Origin: Loigolactobacillus iwatensis
GTDB lineage: Bacteria; Bacillota; Bacilli; Lactobacillales; Lactobacillaceae
DNA length: 64,000 bases
Direction of reading: 5' to 3'
Assembly: GCF_003950295.1 (NCBI RefSeq)
Contig: NZ_RHNP01000007.1
Location: 1 to 64,000 of the forward strand
Shown here: positions 7,546 to 15,778 of the stretch, piece after piece
How the letters are laid out: every line of letters starts with the position of its first letter
Position numbering within the stretch: the first letter of the stretch is position 1
The notes under the pieces: model-generated
The model's database searches: none
Told to the model about the DNA's origin: nothing
The model's input: the letters and a program-made list of their open reading frames with translations, nothing else
Position numbers and translations under genes: made by a program

Positions 7546-10500
7546 TTATTCGATCCCCAAAATTAACCGGACTTCTTCTTCGGTCAATGAGCCTTTGTTC
7601 TCCGTGCCGCTCAACACTTGATCGACAAAATTGCGCTTTTTTTCTTGTAGTTTATAGATCTGTTCCTCAATCGTGCCTTTCGTGATTAGACGGTAAACTT
7701 CCACCTTTTTGGTTTGACCAATGCGGTGGGCCCGGGCCGTTGCTTGGTCTTCCACCGCCGGATTCCACCAAAGATCAACTAGGATCACCGTATCGGCGCC
7801 CGTCAAATTTAACCCAGTCCCACCAGCTTTCAGTGAAATTAGAAAGACGGTCTTTTCGCCGGCGTTAAAGGCATCAACCATGGCCAGTCGTTCCTTAGGC
7901 TTGGTCCGCCCTTGTAGCATAAAGGTCGCAATATTCTGTTTGGCCAGTTCCGCTTCAATCATATTCAGCATACTGGTAAACTGGGAAAAAATTAGAACCC
8001 GGTGTTGATTATCCACTGCCTGGTGTAAGATTTCGTTAAGCTGATCCAACTTGCCAGAACTCGCTTGGTAGTCATCAACGTACAACGCTGGCGTGTCGCA
8101 GATTTGGCGTAAGCGCGTCAATCCCGCTAAAATGGCAATTTTATTTTTTACGAAATTTTCGCTGGACATGCCCTTGATCGTAATCTGCATCTGTTTCAGC
8201 TGCGCCAAATAAACAGTCTTTTGTTCCGTGGTCATTTCATTGTACAAATTAGATTCAACCTTGGCCGGTAAATCTTTTAGCACTGCCACCTTCTCACGGC
8301 GCAAAATAAACGGCTTAACCCGCACCGCGATTTCATCCGGCGTCAACTTGTTGAAGGCCTTCTTGCTCGGTAACAGACCAGGCATAACCAAGGCAAAAAT
8401 CGCCCAGAGTTCTTCGGCGCGATTTTCGATTGGCGTTCCCGATAAGGCAAATGTATTTTTCGGCGTTAATTTGCGCAAATTCTGATTGGTTTTAGAGCTG
8501 CCATTTTTCACGTATTGGGCCTCATCCAACACTAAATAATTAAGCTCCCGTTGCTGGTAGTCTTCAATGTCTAAGCGAGCACTGTTATAACTGGTGATCA
8601 ATACTGCCGCCGAGCTGGTTGTGATCAATTGGTGACGGTGTGCCTTGGTGCCATCAACCACTTCGACCTCAATCTTCGGCGCAAACTTAGCGAATTCTTC
8701 TTGCCAGTTATAGATCAATGACGCGGGCGAAACGACTAGATTAGTTTGATCAGGCACTAAATGATTATTCAAAAACGTGATCATCTGCAGTGTTTTACCC
8801 AGCCCCATTTCATCGGCCAAGATACCACCAAAATGGTATGAATCCAACATTTCTAGCCACTTAACGCCTAGCTTTTGGTAGGGCCGTAATTTGGCATTAA
8901 CTGGTTGGCTGGCGGCGACCGCAAACTGTTCCGGATGGGCCAGATCAGTGGTCAAACGTTTAAACTTCTGATCAAAGTTTGCTGTATCCCCCAGTGCAGC
9001 TTGAATGGCCAAGGCTTGTGAGGCGTGGACTTTCATTTGTCCATGTTTAAACTTGCCTTGCGCACGCACCTTAACCAAGGCCGCCGCCACCTTTTTCAGC
9101 TCATCGTCAACAAGGACGATTGACCCATCAGGCCGCGCAATAAACGGCTGTGCAACGTCTAATTGTTCTAAAACTTGATCGACCTCATTTTCATTGATCC
9201 CACCAAAGGAGAAGCTAACCGCTAAGAACCCATCTGCCTGGCTAACATCGATTTTTGGCGTTAATTCAGCCGAATCCTGTAATAAAGCTTCTAATTCTGG
9301 CGTCAGTGTGACCACCCCGTTGGTACGCAAGTTAGGCAACTCTTGCACAAAGAAGCGGTACAACGCTTCAGCCGCCGTGAAACTTTTAGTCCAGTTGCGC
9401 CCGTGTTGGTGGAATTCCAAGCTGCGCAAATAAGTAGCTGCCTGTGCCTCCATTTCTAAATTACGCACAATCGTCTTGTTTTTAACAATATCATTGCTGT
9501 CAATGATCTCACCGTCGTATTCGAAGGCCAACTTTAATACCAAGATTTGCTCAGCGCGACTTAAGTCAAAATGCGGAATCATTTTATTAACTACCAGCTG
9601 GGGCGGAAACTTGATAATGCCAACTTGCTGAAATAAAGTTACAAAATCACTAAGTTGACTCTCACTGTCCAGCGGAAAATGCAGCGCGTGACGCTGAGAA
9701 TGGTATTCAACGACTTCATTATAATTATCGTTGATCTGCGCAATAATTCTAAATTGTTCACTAGTTGCTTGATAAAGCGTGTTTCGGCGGATGAGGACTA
9801 AATTAGAATTGACAAACGATTGAAAATCAGCCTTAATTGTCAAATTATAGCCAGTAGCATTGGCCACTAGCTCACCACTCAGTAGGCCAGCCTCCGCCGT
9901 GAAGGCTTCAAGCTTGATAGTTTCATAGCGTTTAGTCTGCTCATCTGATTTAAAATAAAACGTGGGTAACGCAGTCAATAAAGCGACTGTATGCGCAAAA
10001 TTATAGGTTGGCAGCACCATGTATCTACTGGCACTCGCCCCGTAAATATCAATTTTGGCCTCGTTTTCAAGCTGCTTTAAAAAGTCAAGTAACGCTTGCT
10101 CGGTGGGCGCAAAAGCAGTGGCGCTAAGCTGAAACTCCCGCTTACCATTAGTTTGATACACAGCATGATTACGGTATGCCGCCAAAAAACGATCAATATT
10201 ACTGACCACATAAAATTTCGAATCCGCCCCGGCAACCCGTAATTTAATGAAGAAACGATCTACTTCCTGATAGCTCCAGTCGGCAGCAGTTTGACCGACA
10301 ACCAGGGTCACTTCTAAGTGTAGTGCTGTATCAGTGCTCGCCTGCAGTGGTTGAAAATAATGCTTCTCTGGTAATTGAATCTGCTCTAAAAAATATTCGC
10401 CACTGGCCTGGGGTTCCAGAGCTTTTCGGTATTGTTCAAATTCAGGTGGTAGCGCCGATTTTGGGAGTGCTTGTTTAAGGACTGGCTTGGCAAAAAAGCT

Positions 10501-10941
10501 AGCCCGTCCATCCAAATCAGCGCGCAACTGATTGTATTGCTGTTTATTGGCGTAAACTTCCCGTGCGGCTTCCGGATGATCCAACAATTGTTGTTCAAAC
10601 TTCGCCGAGATTAACAAGTAATGAGCGCCCATCTTTTTAGGAAAATTCAAATCATCAGTCTGGTCATTAAATAGCTGCTCAATTGGTCGCCCCTGTGACT
10701 TCAACAACTTGACCACGGCCGCAATATGCTTACAGTAACCGTGACCAGGAAAGTAGGGGCATTCACAAAAATCGCTACCGGCATCGTTTTGGTTGACGGT
10801 AACGCCATATGCCTCAGTTCCGAAGACTGTTGCTTCCACCTCTTGCCGATCATTATCAATATATTGGATCACAACATCACCATTATTGGCAATTTTTGTG
10901 CCACGATTCCAGATTTTGATTGGTATTATTCTTTTTTCCAT
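7546..10941 (-). CDS. SWIM zinc-finger SNF2-family DEAD/DEAH helicase
   Basis: The 1131-residue ATP-dependent DNA translocase has an N-terminal SWIM zinc finger CEC ... YCKH (C59, C61, C70, H72), a long bacterial SNF2-associated middle region (about 100-650), and the two helicase lobes. Motif I ILADEMGLGKT is near residue 710, DEAQ near 806, and the motif VI region QATARAHRIGQ near 1070. Homologues are common in lactobacilli but their biological role is not established; repair or chromatin remodelling is only suggested by the fold. I chose the ATG at 10941 because GGAG lies six bases upstream of it, whereas the ATG at 10953 has only a weak site. It is bounded by terminators on both sides (7506-7540 and 11011-11047), so it is a single-gene unit placed between yaaL and tmk. 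Confidence 0.92.
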   Translation of the reverse strand: MEKRIIPIKIWNRGTKIANNGDVVIQYIDNDRQEVEATVFGTEAYGVTVNQNDAGSDFCECPYFPGHGYCKHIAAVVKLLKSQGRPIEQLFNDQTDDLNFPKKMGAHYLLISAKFEQQLLDHPEAAREVYANKQQYNQLRADLDGRASFFAKPVLKQALPKSALPPEFEQYRKALEPQASGEYFLEQIQLPEKHYFQPLQASTDTALHLEVTLVVGQTAADWSYQEVDRFFIKLRVAGADSKFYVVSNIDRFLAAYRNHAVYQTNGKREFQLSATAFAPTEQALLDFLKQLENEAKIDIYGASASRYMVLPTYNFAHTVALLTALPTFYFKSDEQTKRYETIKLEAFTAEAGLLSGELVANATGYNLTIKADFQSFVNSNLVLIRRNTLYQATSEQFRIIAQINDNYNEVVEYHSQRHALHFPLDSESQLSDFVTLFQQVGIIKFPPQLVVNKMIPHFDLSRAEQILVLKLAFEYDGEIIDSNDIVKNKTIVRNLEMEAQAATYLRSLEFHQHGRNWTKSFTAAEALYRFFVQELPNLRTNGVVTLTPELEALLQDSAELTPKIDVSQADGFLAVSFSFGGINENEVDQVLEQLDVAQPFIARPDGSIVLVDDELKKVAAALVKVRAQGKFKHGQMKVHASQALAIQAALGDTANFDQKFKRLTTDLAHPEQFAVAASQPVNAKLRPYQKLGVKWLEMLDSYHFGGILADEMGLGKTLQMITFLNNHLVPDQTNLVVSPASLIYNWQEEFAKFAPKIEVEVVDGTKAHRHQLITTSSAAVLITSYNSARLDIEDYQQRELNYLVLDEAQYVKNGSSKTNQNLRKLTPKNTFALSGTPIENRAEELWAIFALVMPGLLPSKKAFNKLTPDEIAVRVKPFILRREKVAVLKDLPAKVESNLYNEMTTEQKTVYLAQLKQMQITIKGMSSENFVKNKIAILAGLTRLRQICDTPALYVDDYQASSGKLDQLNEILHQAVDNQHRVLIFSQFTSMLNMIEAELAKQNIATFMLQGRTKPKERLAMVDAFNAGEKTVFLISLKAGGTGLNLTGADTVILVDLWWNPAVEDQATARAHRIGQTKKVEVYRLITKGTIEEQIYKLQEKKRNFVDQVLSGTENKGSLTEEEVRLILGIE

Positions 10942-11010
10942 TGCTTGCTCCATCTTCTATGCCTAATTCATGTCGTTATACTGTTACCTATTCTACAATA
11001 ATGCTGCTGA

Positions 11011-11047
11011 AAAAAGAAAAGATTCAGTCAGATTAGTGACTGAATCT
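11011..11047 (-). terminator. Terminator between yaaL and the SNF2 helicase
   Basis: The minus strand AGATTCAGTC, 8-base loop, GACTGAATCT is followed by TTTTCTTTTTT. It closes the dnaX-recR-yaaL transcript before the helicase gene. Confidence 0.85.
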
Positions 11048-11188
11048 AAAATTAATTCGTATTTTGCACACCACTAAACGTTCATTCGCTGGTTAAGGTA
11101 AATAATCATCCTGCTACACAACGACTAGATTTAAACTAAATTTTACGTCGCTAGAATTAATTGGGCGAATTTGCCCCTTCTCTGCAGC

Positions 11189-11565
11189 AAACGCGAAAAA
11201 AAGAGCAGATTCCTGCGGTTGCCATGTTTCAACTTGGCGTTTTTCGGCATGCTAGTTCTTGCGGCATGAACTTTGCCACAAGAATAGACAACATTCGTAG
11301 CATCATGAGTTATTTGCGTTTCTTGCAAATAACTAACCTTAATTGCGAAGTAGTAGTTGAATGGTCAACGTATGAAGCATCAAGATTATTAGCGTATTAG
11401 GCTGCGATTCGGACTTCGGTTCACCCTAGTCCGATCGATATCGTCAGCAAAGCTAGTAATAATCCTCAATTGCGGAATAGTAGCTACAGCAGTCACTTCG
11501 GCCGTTTCACGGCCAAAGCGCCTACTTAGGCTAATCCTCAGAATCTACCGCTCTTTTTTTTGCTC
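11189..11565 (-). repeat. Family A element, long branched form, after yaaL
   Basis: The outer ends AAACGCGAAAAAAAGAGC and GCTCTTTTTTTTGCTC pair, then AGATTC with GAATCT. The interior shares long blocks with the element at 13149-13368: TTCCTGCGGTTGCCATGTTT, GAAGCATCAAGATTATTAGC and CAATTGCGGAATAGTAGCTA. An extra stretch of about 110 bp carries nested hairpins, TTCTTGCGGC / GCCACAAGAA (11256-11284) and AGTTATTTGC / GCAAATAACT (11308-11334). The element ends five bases from the yaaL stop codon. Confidence 0.8.
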
Positions 11566-11569
11566 TTTT

Positions 11570-11848
11570 TTATTCCAAAAACTTTTTCTCTGTTCCTGGC
11601 ATTAACTGATCGCTTTTTGTCCCGCGCAATCTTGCCTCGTGGTACAAGTAGAGGTACTTGGCCCTGGCCAATTGTCGCTGGTAGTATAGCTCATCATCAA
11701 TTGCAGCATTAATAACTCGATCTGAGTTATCTTTTACCTTATTCCAATTTTTCATTGCCATCGCGATTTGGGCCAAAAGCTTTTCATCATATTCTTTGAT
11801 CAGCTTTGAAGACCGACCCTTGTGGCGCCCAAGAAAACTGCTGGCCAT
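11570..11848 (-). CDS. yaaL: YaaL family protein (DUF2508)
   Basis: A 92-residue charged helical protein of unknown function. It is recognised from its size, its place directly after recR and its sequence style (EYDEKLLAQIAMAMKNWNKVK, then ARAKYLYLYHEARLR). It has no signal peptide, membrane segment or cysteine. Its start follows the recR stop by two bases, so the two are coupled and transcribed together. The family has no assigned activity; the constant link to recR suggests a DNA-related context but proves nothing. Confidence 0.85.
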   Translation of the reverse strand: MASSFLGRHKGRSSKLIKEYDEKLLAQIAMAMKNWNKVKDNSDRVINAAIDDELYYQRQLARAKYLYLYHEARLRGTKSDQLMPGTEKKFLE

Positions 11849-11850
11849 AT

Positions 11851-12447
11851 TTACATCTCCTGCCGTCCTTCAACTGCCTTAAGTAACGTCATCTCGTCGG
11901 CGTATTCAATGTCACTGCCCACTGATAAACCATGGGCCAACCGCGTGACCTTGATGCCCGCCGGTTTAATCAGCCGTGACATGTACGTTGCTGTTGCTTC
12001 GCCCTCTGGAGTAGCGTTGGTGGCGATGATCACTTCTTTGGCCTGATCATTTTGAAGCCGCTTCAGCAATCCGGCAATGTTGATATCTTCCGGGCCCTTG
12101 CCGTCAATCGGTGATAGAACGCCGTGCAACACGTGGTACAAGCCATGATATTCGCGCATGCCTTCCATCGTCATGATGTCCTTGGGCTCTTCCACCACCA
12201 AAATAACGCTTTGATCACGGGATTTATCCTGGCAAATCGCACAAGGATCCTCCTCGGTGATGTTACCGCAAATACTGCAATAATGCAGATCACGTTGGGC
12301 AGAAATCAGCGCCTTGGCAAAATCAGTCACATCATCTTTATGCATATCAATTGTGTAAAAAGCTAGCCGCGTCGCCGTTTTATTACCGATACCAGGCAAC
12401 TTCATGTAGCTTTCAATCAATTTTGCAATCGGTTCTGGATATTGCAT
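11851..12447 (-). CDS. recR: Recombination mediator RecR
   Basis: The 198-residue protein acts with RecO/RecF in loading RecA at gaps. It shows the helix-hairpin-helix [14 protein letters not shown] (17-30), the C4 zinc finger C57, C60, C69 and C72, and a Toprim domain starting [15 protein letters not shown] (about 81-95). The C-terminal ATP-like loop region [17 protein letters not shown] ends with the usual Walker B-like segment. The ATG at 12447 is preceded by GAGGACGAGGGC. The longer frame to 12483 adds 12 non-homologous residues. It lies in the standard order dnaX-ybaB-recR-yaaL. Confidence 0.96.
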   Translation of the reverse strand: MQYPEPIAKLIESYMKLPGIGNKTATRLAFYTIDMHKDDVTDFAKALISAQRDLHYCSICGNITEEDPCAICQDKSRDQSVILVVEEPKDIMTMEGMREYHGLYHVLHGVLSPIDGKGPEDINIAGLLKRLQNDQAKEVIIATNATPEGEATATYMSRLIKPAGIKVTRLAHGLSVGSDIEYADEMTLLKAVEGRQEM

Positions 12448-12487
12448 GCCCTCGTCCTCTCTTCTGCTAAATAGGTAACACATCCAA

Positions 12488-12600
12488 AAAAGCGTTCAGA
12501 TTCTGAAAATTAATTACAACAGTCGTCTCAGCCGTTGCCCAGTAAAAGTAACCCGTTAACCTAATTCTCAAAATATGATCACGCTTCTTCACGCACAATA
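12488..12600 (-). repeat. Degenerate family A element between ybaB and recR
   Basis: It reads AAAAAAGCGTTCAGATTCTG, ACAACAGTCGTCTCAGCCGT, AACCTAATTCTCA and ATCACGCTT. These align with the core of the units at 3768 and 13149, but the stems are largely lost. It begins one base after the ybaB stop codon. Confidence 0.6.
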
Positions 12601-12601
12601 A

Positions 12602-12922
12602 CTACATTCCAGGAATATTCATACCTTTGCTATATTTACCCATGGTAGCTTGCGTCTTAGTATCAATCTCGTTCATTGCATTGTTAACGGCCATAATGAT
12701 CAAATCCTGCAACATATCAGGATCGTCAGGATCAATGGCCTCAGGCTTAATCGAAATATCAGTCATTTGCTTATCACCAGTAAAAGTAACGACAACCGCG
12801 TCATCACTGGCCTTACCTGTAAAAGCAGTGCCGTTTAAATCATTCTGTGCCTGTTCCATTTCCTTCTGCATTTTCTGCATCTTTTTCATCATACCTTGCA
12901 TATTACCCATTCCACGCATCAT
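12602..12922 (-). CDS. ybaB: YbaB/EbfC family nucleoid-associated protein
   Basis: The 106-residue DNA-binding dimer has a methionine-rich N-terminal helix ([20 protein letters not shown]), the central strands [21 protein letters not shown] and a C-terminal helix [21 protein letters not shown] chose the ATG at 12922. The longer frame begins with TTG at 12952 inside a hairpin element. The binding site AAAGGATTG is rather far (about 12 bases) from the chosen ATG, and the adjacent ATG at 12919 is equally possible. It lies between dnaX and recR as in most bacteria. Nearly 450 bp of repeats separate it from dnaX, so its expression depends on readthrough or an unseen promoter. Confidence 0.93.
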   Translation of the reverse strand: MMRGMGNMQGMMKKMQKMQKEMEQAQNDLNGTAFTGKASDDAVVVTFTGDKQMTDISIKPEAIDPDDPDMLQDLIIMAVNNAMNEIDTKTQATMGKYSKGMNIPGM

Positions 12923-12952
12923 TTTATCAATCAATCCTTTCAAGTTTATCAA

Positions 12953-13069
12953 GAGTGTCGCAAAAGTCGCTCAGGTTCCACGCATTAGCCTAGATTATCG
13001 AAAAATTTATGAAATAAATTATTTGGTAATCTAGGCTAAGCACAGGAACCTGCCTTTTTAGGCACGTTT
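12953..13069 (+). repeat. Family A element upstream of ybaB
   Basis: GAGTG ... CACGTTT ends. CAGGTTCC pairs with GGAACCTG and TTAGCCTAGATTA pairs perfectly with TAATCTAGGCTAA around an AT-rich apex. The outer arm has decayed. It is adjacent to the long element at 13149-13368 but lies in the opposite orientation. Confidence 0.8.
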
Positions 13070-13148
13070 GGGCTAAGTAAATAGTGTAAGAAACCTAGGC
13101 CGCGTTTGCGAACTGTCTTTACTAGTATTCACCTGACTATTTTAGTGG

Positions 13149-13368
13149 AAACGTGTTTGAAAAAGCAGATTCCTGCGGTTGCCATGTTTCAACTTGGCGC
13201 TTTTCGCCTTAGTTGAATGGACAACGGATGAAGCATCAAGATTATTAGCGCACTTGGCTAATAATCCTCAATTGCGGAATAGTAGCTACAACAGCCAAAT
13301 CATCTGTTTCACAGATAATTCGTCTGTTTAGGCTAATCCTCAGAATCTAACCGCTTTTTCAAACACTC
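13149..13368 (-). repeat. Family A element, branched form, after dnaX
   Basis: AAACGTGTTTGAAAAAGC pairs with GCTTTTTCAAACACTC, then AGATTC with GAATCT. Inside are a second stem GATTATTAGC / GCTAATAATC and the apical ATCTGTTTCACAGAT. The flank TAGTGGAAACG is shared with the element at 21323-21375. The right end overlaps the first base of the dnaX stop codon. Confidence 0.85.
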
Positions 13369-15095
13369 TAATCATCCTTAACTTCAATATTAGCAGAACC
13401 AAACAATTCTGTCGCCTTTTCAACAACTGGGGTCACTTGTGGCTTTTCGTCCGCCTTGGGTTGTTTACCGCGATGGTGCTCTTCAATGTAGGCTTGGCGG
13501 ACTTTCGGCCAATCATCTTGAGGGACAAAAATAATTTTAGGTGTATAGCCTACCAGCCGATCCAGGCCGTTTTCTAAGCCATCAACCATTTCTGGGTTAT
13601 TGCTGGCTCGTTCCAATAAAAAGTCGTTATCAAAGGACACAACGACGCCGTCATGACTGGCCGCCACTGGCTCTGAAGCGTGCATTAAGGCACGGTACTG
13701 CACGGACAGTGTTTGTAATAGATCTTGCCAAACGCCCTTTAACTGCTGTAAATTTTCCTTTGTTGCGTGGTCGAGTACTGGGTAAACGGCCGCTGGATTG
13801 GCGTGCCGCGCCGGAGTAGTCGTCCGTTTCACCGGCCGCGGTGTCGCTGCAACTGGTGCAGCCTGACCTTCACTTGACTGCAACTGATCGACCGCCTGAG
13901 TTAATTGCTTAACTTGCGCCTGTAACGCCGCCACCGTTGCCTCTGGTGCAGCCTGTGAAGTCGCCTTTGATTGCACCTCTGGCTGATCCACTTGGGCTGT
14001 GACCGCCGCCACCTTAAGCTGGGTCAATTTCACGGTAACCACTTCCAGGTAGATATCTGGGTGGTTAGTAAAGCGCAATTGCTGCTGCATATCATTTAAA
14101 ATATCAATTACTTCATATAAGGTAGTCGCCGCCAAGCTCTGACTTAACGCCTTAAAATGATCATCCACGCTGCCCATTTCAATTTCAGTCACCATTTCCG
14201 GCGCTTTTTGGTAAAGGAGCAAGTCGCGACTATATTCGATTAAATCTTCAATAAAGCGGCTGGCATCTTTGCCCGCAGCCAACAACTGCTGCAAAATTTC
14301 CAGTGCCTTAGCCGTTGCCTGATCCTGAATTGTTTGCATGTAATCAGCCAACAGCGCCCGTGTTGTACTGCCAGTCACCTGCAACGCATTGTCCAACGTC
14401 ACGTGATTATCACTAAAGGACAAAACCTGATCCAAAATACTCAGCGCATCCCGCATGCCACCTTCTGCAGCCTTCGCGATGGCCTTCAAAGCTTCCGGCT
14501 CAAAAGTGACTTCTTTTTCCTGCAAAATGTACACCATCCGCTGATAAATATCCTGGCTATTAATCCGCCGAAAATCAAAACGCTGAGTCCGGGAAATAAT
14601 CGTCAACGGTACCTTATGCGGCTCAGTTGTCGCCAAAATGAACAAAACGTGTTCCGGCGGCTCCTCCAATGTTTTCAGTAAAGCATTAAAAGCGCCCGTG
14701 GACAACATGTGGACTTCATCAATAATATAAACTTTATATTTGGCCGCAGTCGGCGCATATTTCGCCTTGTCCCGAATATCGCGAATTTCGTCAACACCAT
14801 TATTCGACGCCGCATCAATTTCAATGACGTCGTTTAGCGTACCGGCCGTAATCGCCTTACAAGTTTCACATTCATTGCAAGGCTCGCCATTCTTCAAATT
14901 AGGACAATTAATGGCCTTAGCCAAAATCTTTGCCGCCGACGTTTTACCAGTCCCCCGCGGACCAGTAAATAAATAAGCGTGACTAGTCTGCTGAGCAATT
15001 AACGCATTGCGCAACGTTTTCGTAATCGTCTCCTGCCCGACAATATCCGCAAATTTCTGCGGCCGCCAAGTACGGTATAAAGCTTGATAGGCCAA
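13368..15095 (-). CDS. dnaX: DNA polymerase III subunits gamma/tau
   Basis: The 575-residue clamp-loader ATPase begins MAYQALYRTWRPQKF as usual. Walker A GPRGTGKTS lies at 45-53, the zinc cysteines are C64, C73, C76 and C79, DEVHML is near 126-131 and SRTQRFDF is near 168-175. Domain III follows to about 360. A coiled/polar tau-like region (Q/A/V-rich, about 370-440) leads to a C-terminal polymerase-binding domain. I saw no slippery A-run that would suggest programmed frameshifting. The gene lies downstream of the SRP RNA and is followed by hairpin repeats and ybaB. AAAGGAGGACG upstream of the ATG is an excellent binding site. Confidence 0.97.
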   Translation of the reverse strand: MAYQALYRTWRPQKFADIVGQETITKTLRNALIAQQTSHAYLFTGPRGTGKTSAAKILAKAINCPNLKNGEPCNECETCKAITAGTLNDVIEIDAASNNGVDEIRDIRDKAKYAPTAAKYKVYIIDEVHMLSTGAFNALLKTLEEPPEHVLFILATTEPHKVPLTIISRTQRFDFRRINSQDIYQRMVYILQEKEVTFEPEALKAIAKAAEGGMRDALSILDQVLSFSDNHVTLDNALQVTGSTTRALLADYMQTIQDQATAKALEILQQLLAAGKDASRFIEDLIEYSRDLLLYQKAPEMVTEIEMGSVDDHFKALSQSLAATTLYEVIDILNDMQQQLRFTNHPDIYLEVVTVKLTQLKVAAVTAQVDQPEVQSKATSQAAPEATVAALQAQVKQLTQAVDQLQSSEGQAAPVAATPRPVKRTTTPARHANPAAVYPVLDHATKENLQQLKGVWQDLLQTLSVQYRALMHASEPVAASHDGVVVSFDNDFLLERASNNPEMVDGLENGLDRLVGYTPKIIFVPQDDWPKVRQAYIEEHHRGKQPKADEKPQVTPVVEKATELFGSANIEVKDD

Positions 15096-15490
15096 ATTAA
15101 CGTCCTCCTTTCATGATTCTTTCAGACACCAATTAATCATTTTGTTAGTTTATTTCAGTGATCAAATAATAGTAGTTCAAACAACATTCTAAAAATTTTA
15201 GGTGGCAGGCAAGCCGGATTGCGTTTGAAAAATAATTTTACTAGCTTTTTCCTAGCCATTCAAGTGTACTGCGTTTGAAAAAGCAATCATCGAACCAGTC
15301 TTTAGTATAGCTTAATCAGCCAAGTAAAACGACCTCCGCCACGTGGCAACTAATGCCAAAATGGCCATCCTTTTACCAGATTAACAGTAAAGACGCTGGC
15401 CAAAATAATCTCAAAAAATAATTCCACCGCTATAATTAAGCACAAATTAAAAGCTCTTAGTCACTTTCAACTAAGAGCTTGTTTATCATC

Positions 15491-15590
15491 AAAAAAACAA
15501 GAGACACATGCCACATCCTACTTAGTGCTGCTTTCTTCCGAATCTGACACGATTCGTAAGCGCAACATTGTCTCAAGGCCTTTCGGCAAC
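15491..15590 (-). ncRNA. ffs: Signal recognition particle RNA, short bacterial type (4.5S-like)
   Basis: The minus strand contains GTGTCAGATTCGGAAGAAAG followed by CAGCACTAAGTAGGATGTGG, i.e. the conserved SRP domain IV loop (GTCAG, GGAAG, CAGCAnTAAG). GAGACA (15569-15574) pairs with TGTCTC (15501-15506) to close the stem, giving an RNA of about 100 nt. Several T follow. A -10 box TATAAT reads 15600 to 15595, which puts the 5' end near 15588. The location just upstream of dnaX is conserved in lactobacilli. A 68-codon frame covering it is not a gene. Confidence 0.92.
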
Positions 15591-15594
15591 TATT

Positions 15595-15600
15595 ATTATA
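15595..15600 (-). promoter_or_regulatory. ffs: -10 box of the SRP RNA promoter
   Basis: The minus strand TATAAT lies seven to eight bases upstream of the predicted RNA 5' end. A matching -35 box is weak. Confidence 0.6.
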
Positions 15601-15726
15601 CAAAACTATTCCGAAAAAAGCTAGTGCTAGACCTGAAAAATCAGAAATCTTTTTGACAGCCAACCAAAACGACCTTGGTAGTGGTTTTTGTCCAACGCCA
15701 TGGATTTTTTAGCATGAACACCACAA

Positions 15727-15762
15727 AAAAAAGGCCAAGTCAAGACTTGGCCTTTTTAAAAT
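15727..15762 (-). terminator. Terminator after apf (works in both directions)
   Basis: AAAAAGGCCAAGTC, short loop, GACTTGGCCTTTTT. It is 17 bases beyond the apf stop codon, with eight T on the minus strand. Confidence 0.92.
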
Positions 15763-15778
15763 AATTTACTTATTAATA

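Noticed and set aside
11161-11400. 79-codon frame on the plus strand
   Set aside because: It lies inside a family A hairpin element whose sequence is explained by pairing, not coding.
15457-15663. 68-codon frame on the minus strand
   Set aside because: It overlaps the SRP RNA completely and has no binding site; the RNA explains the conservation.
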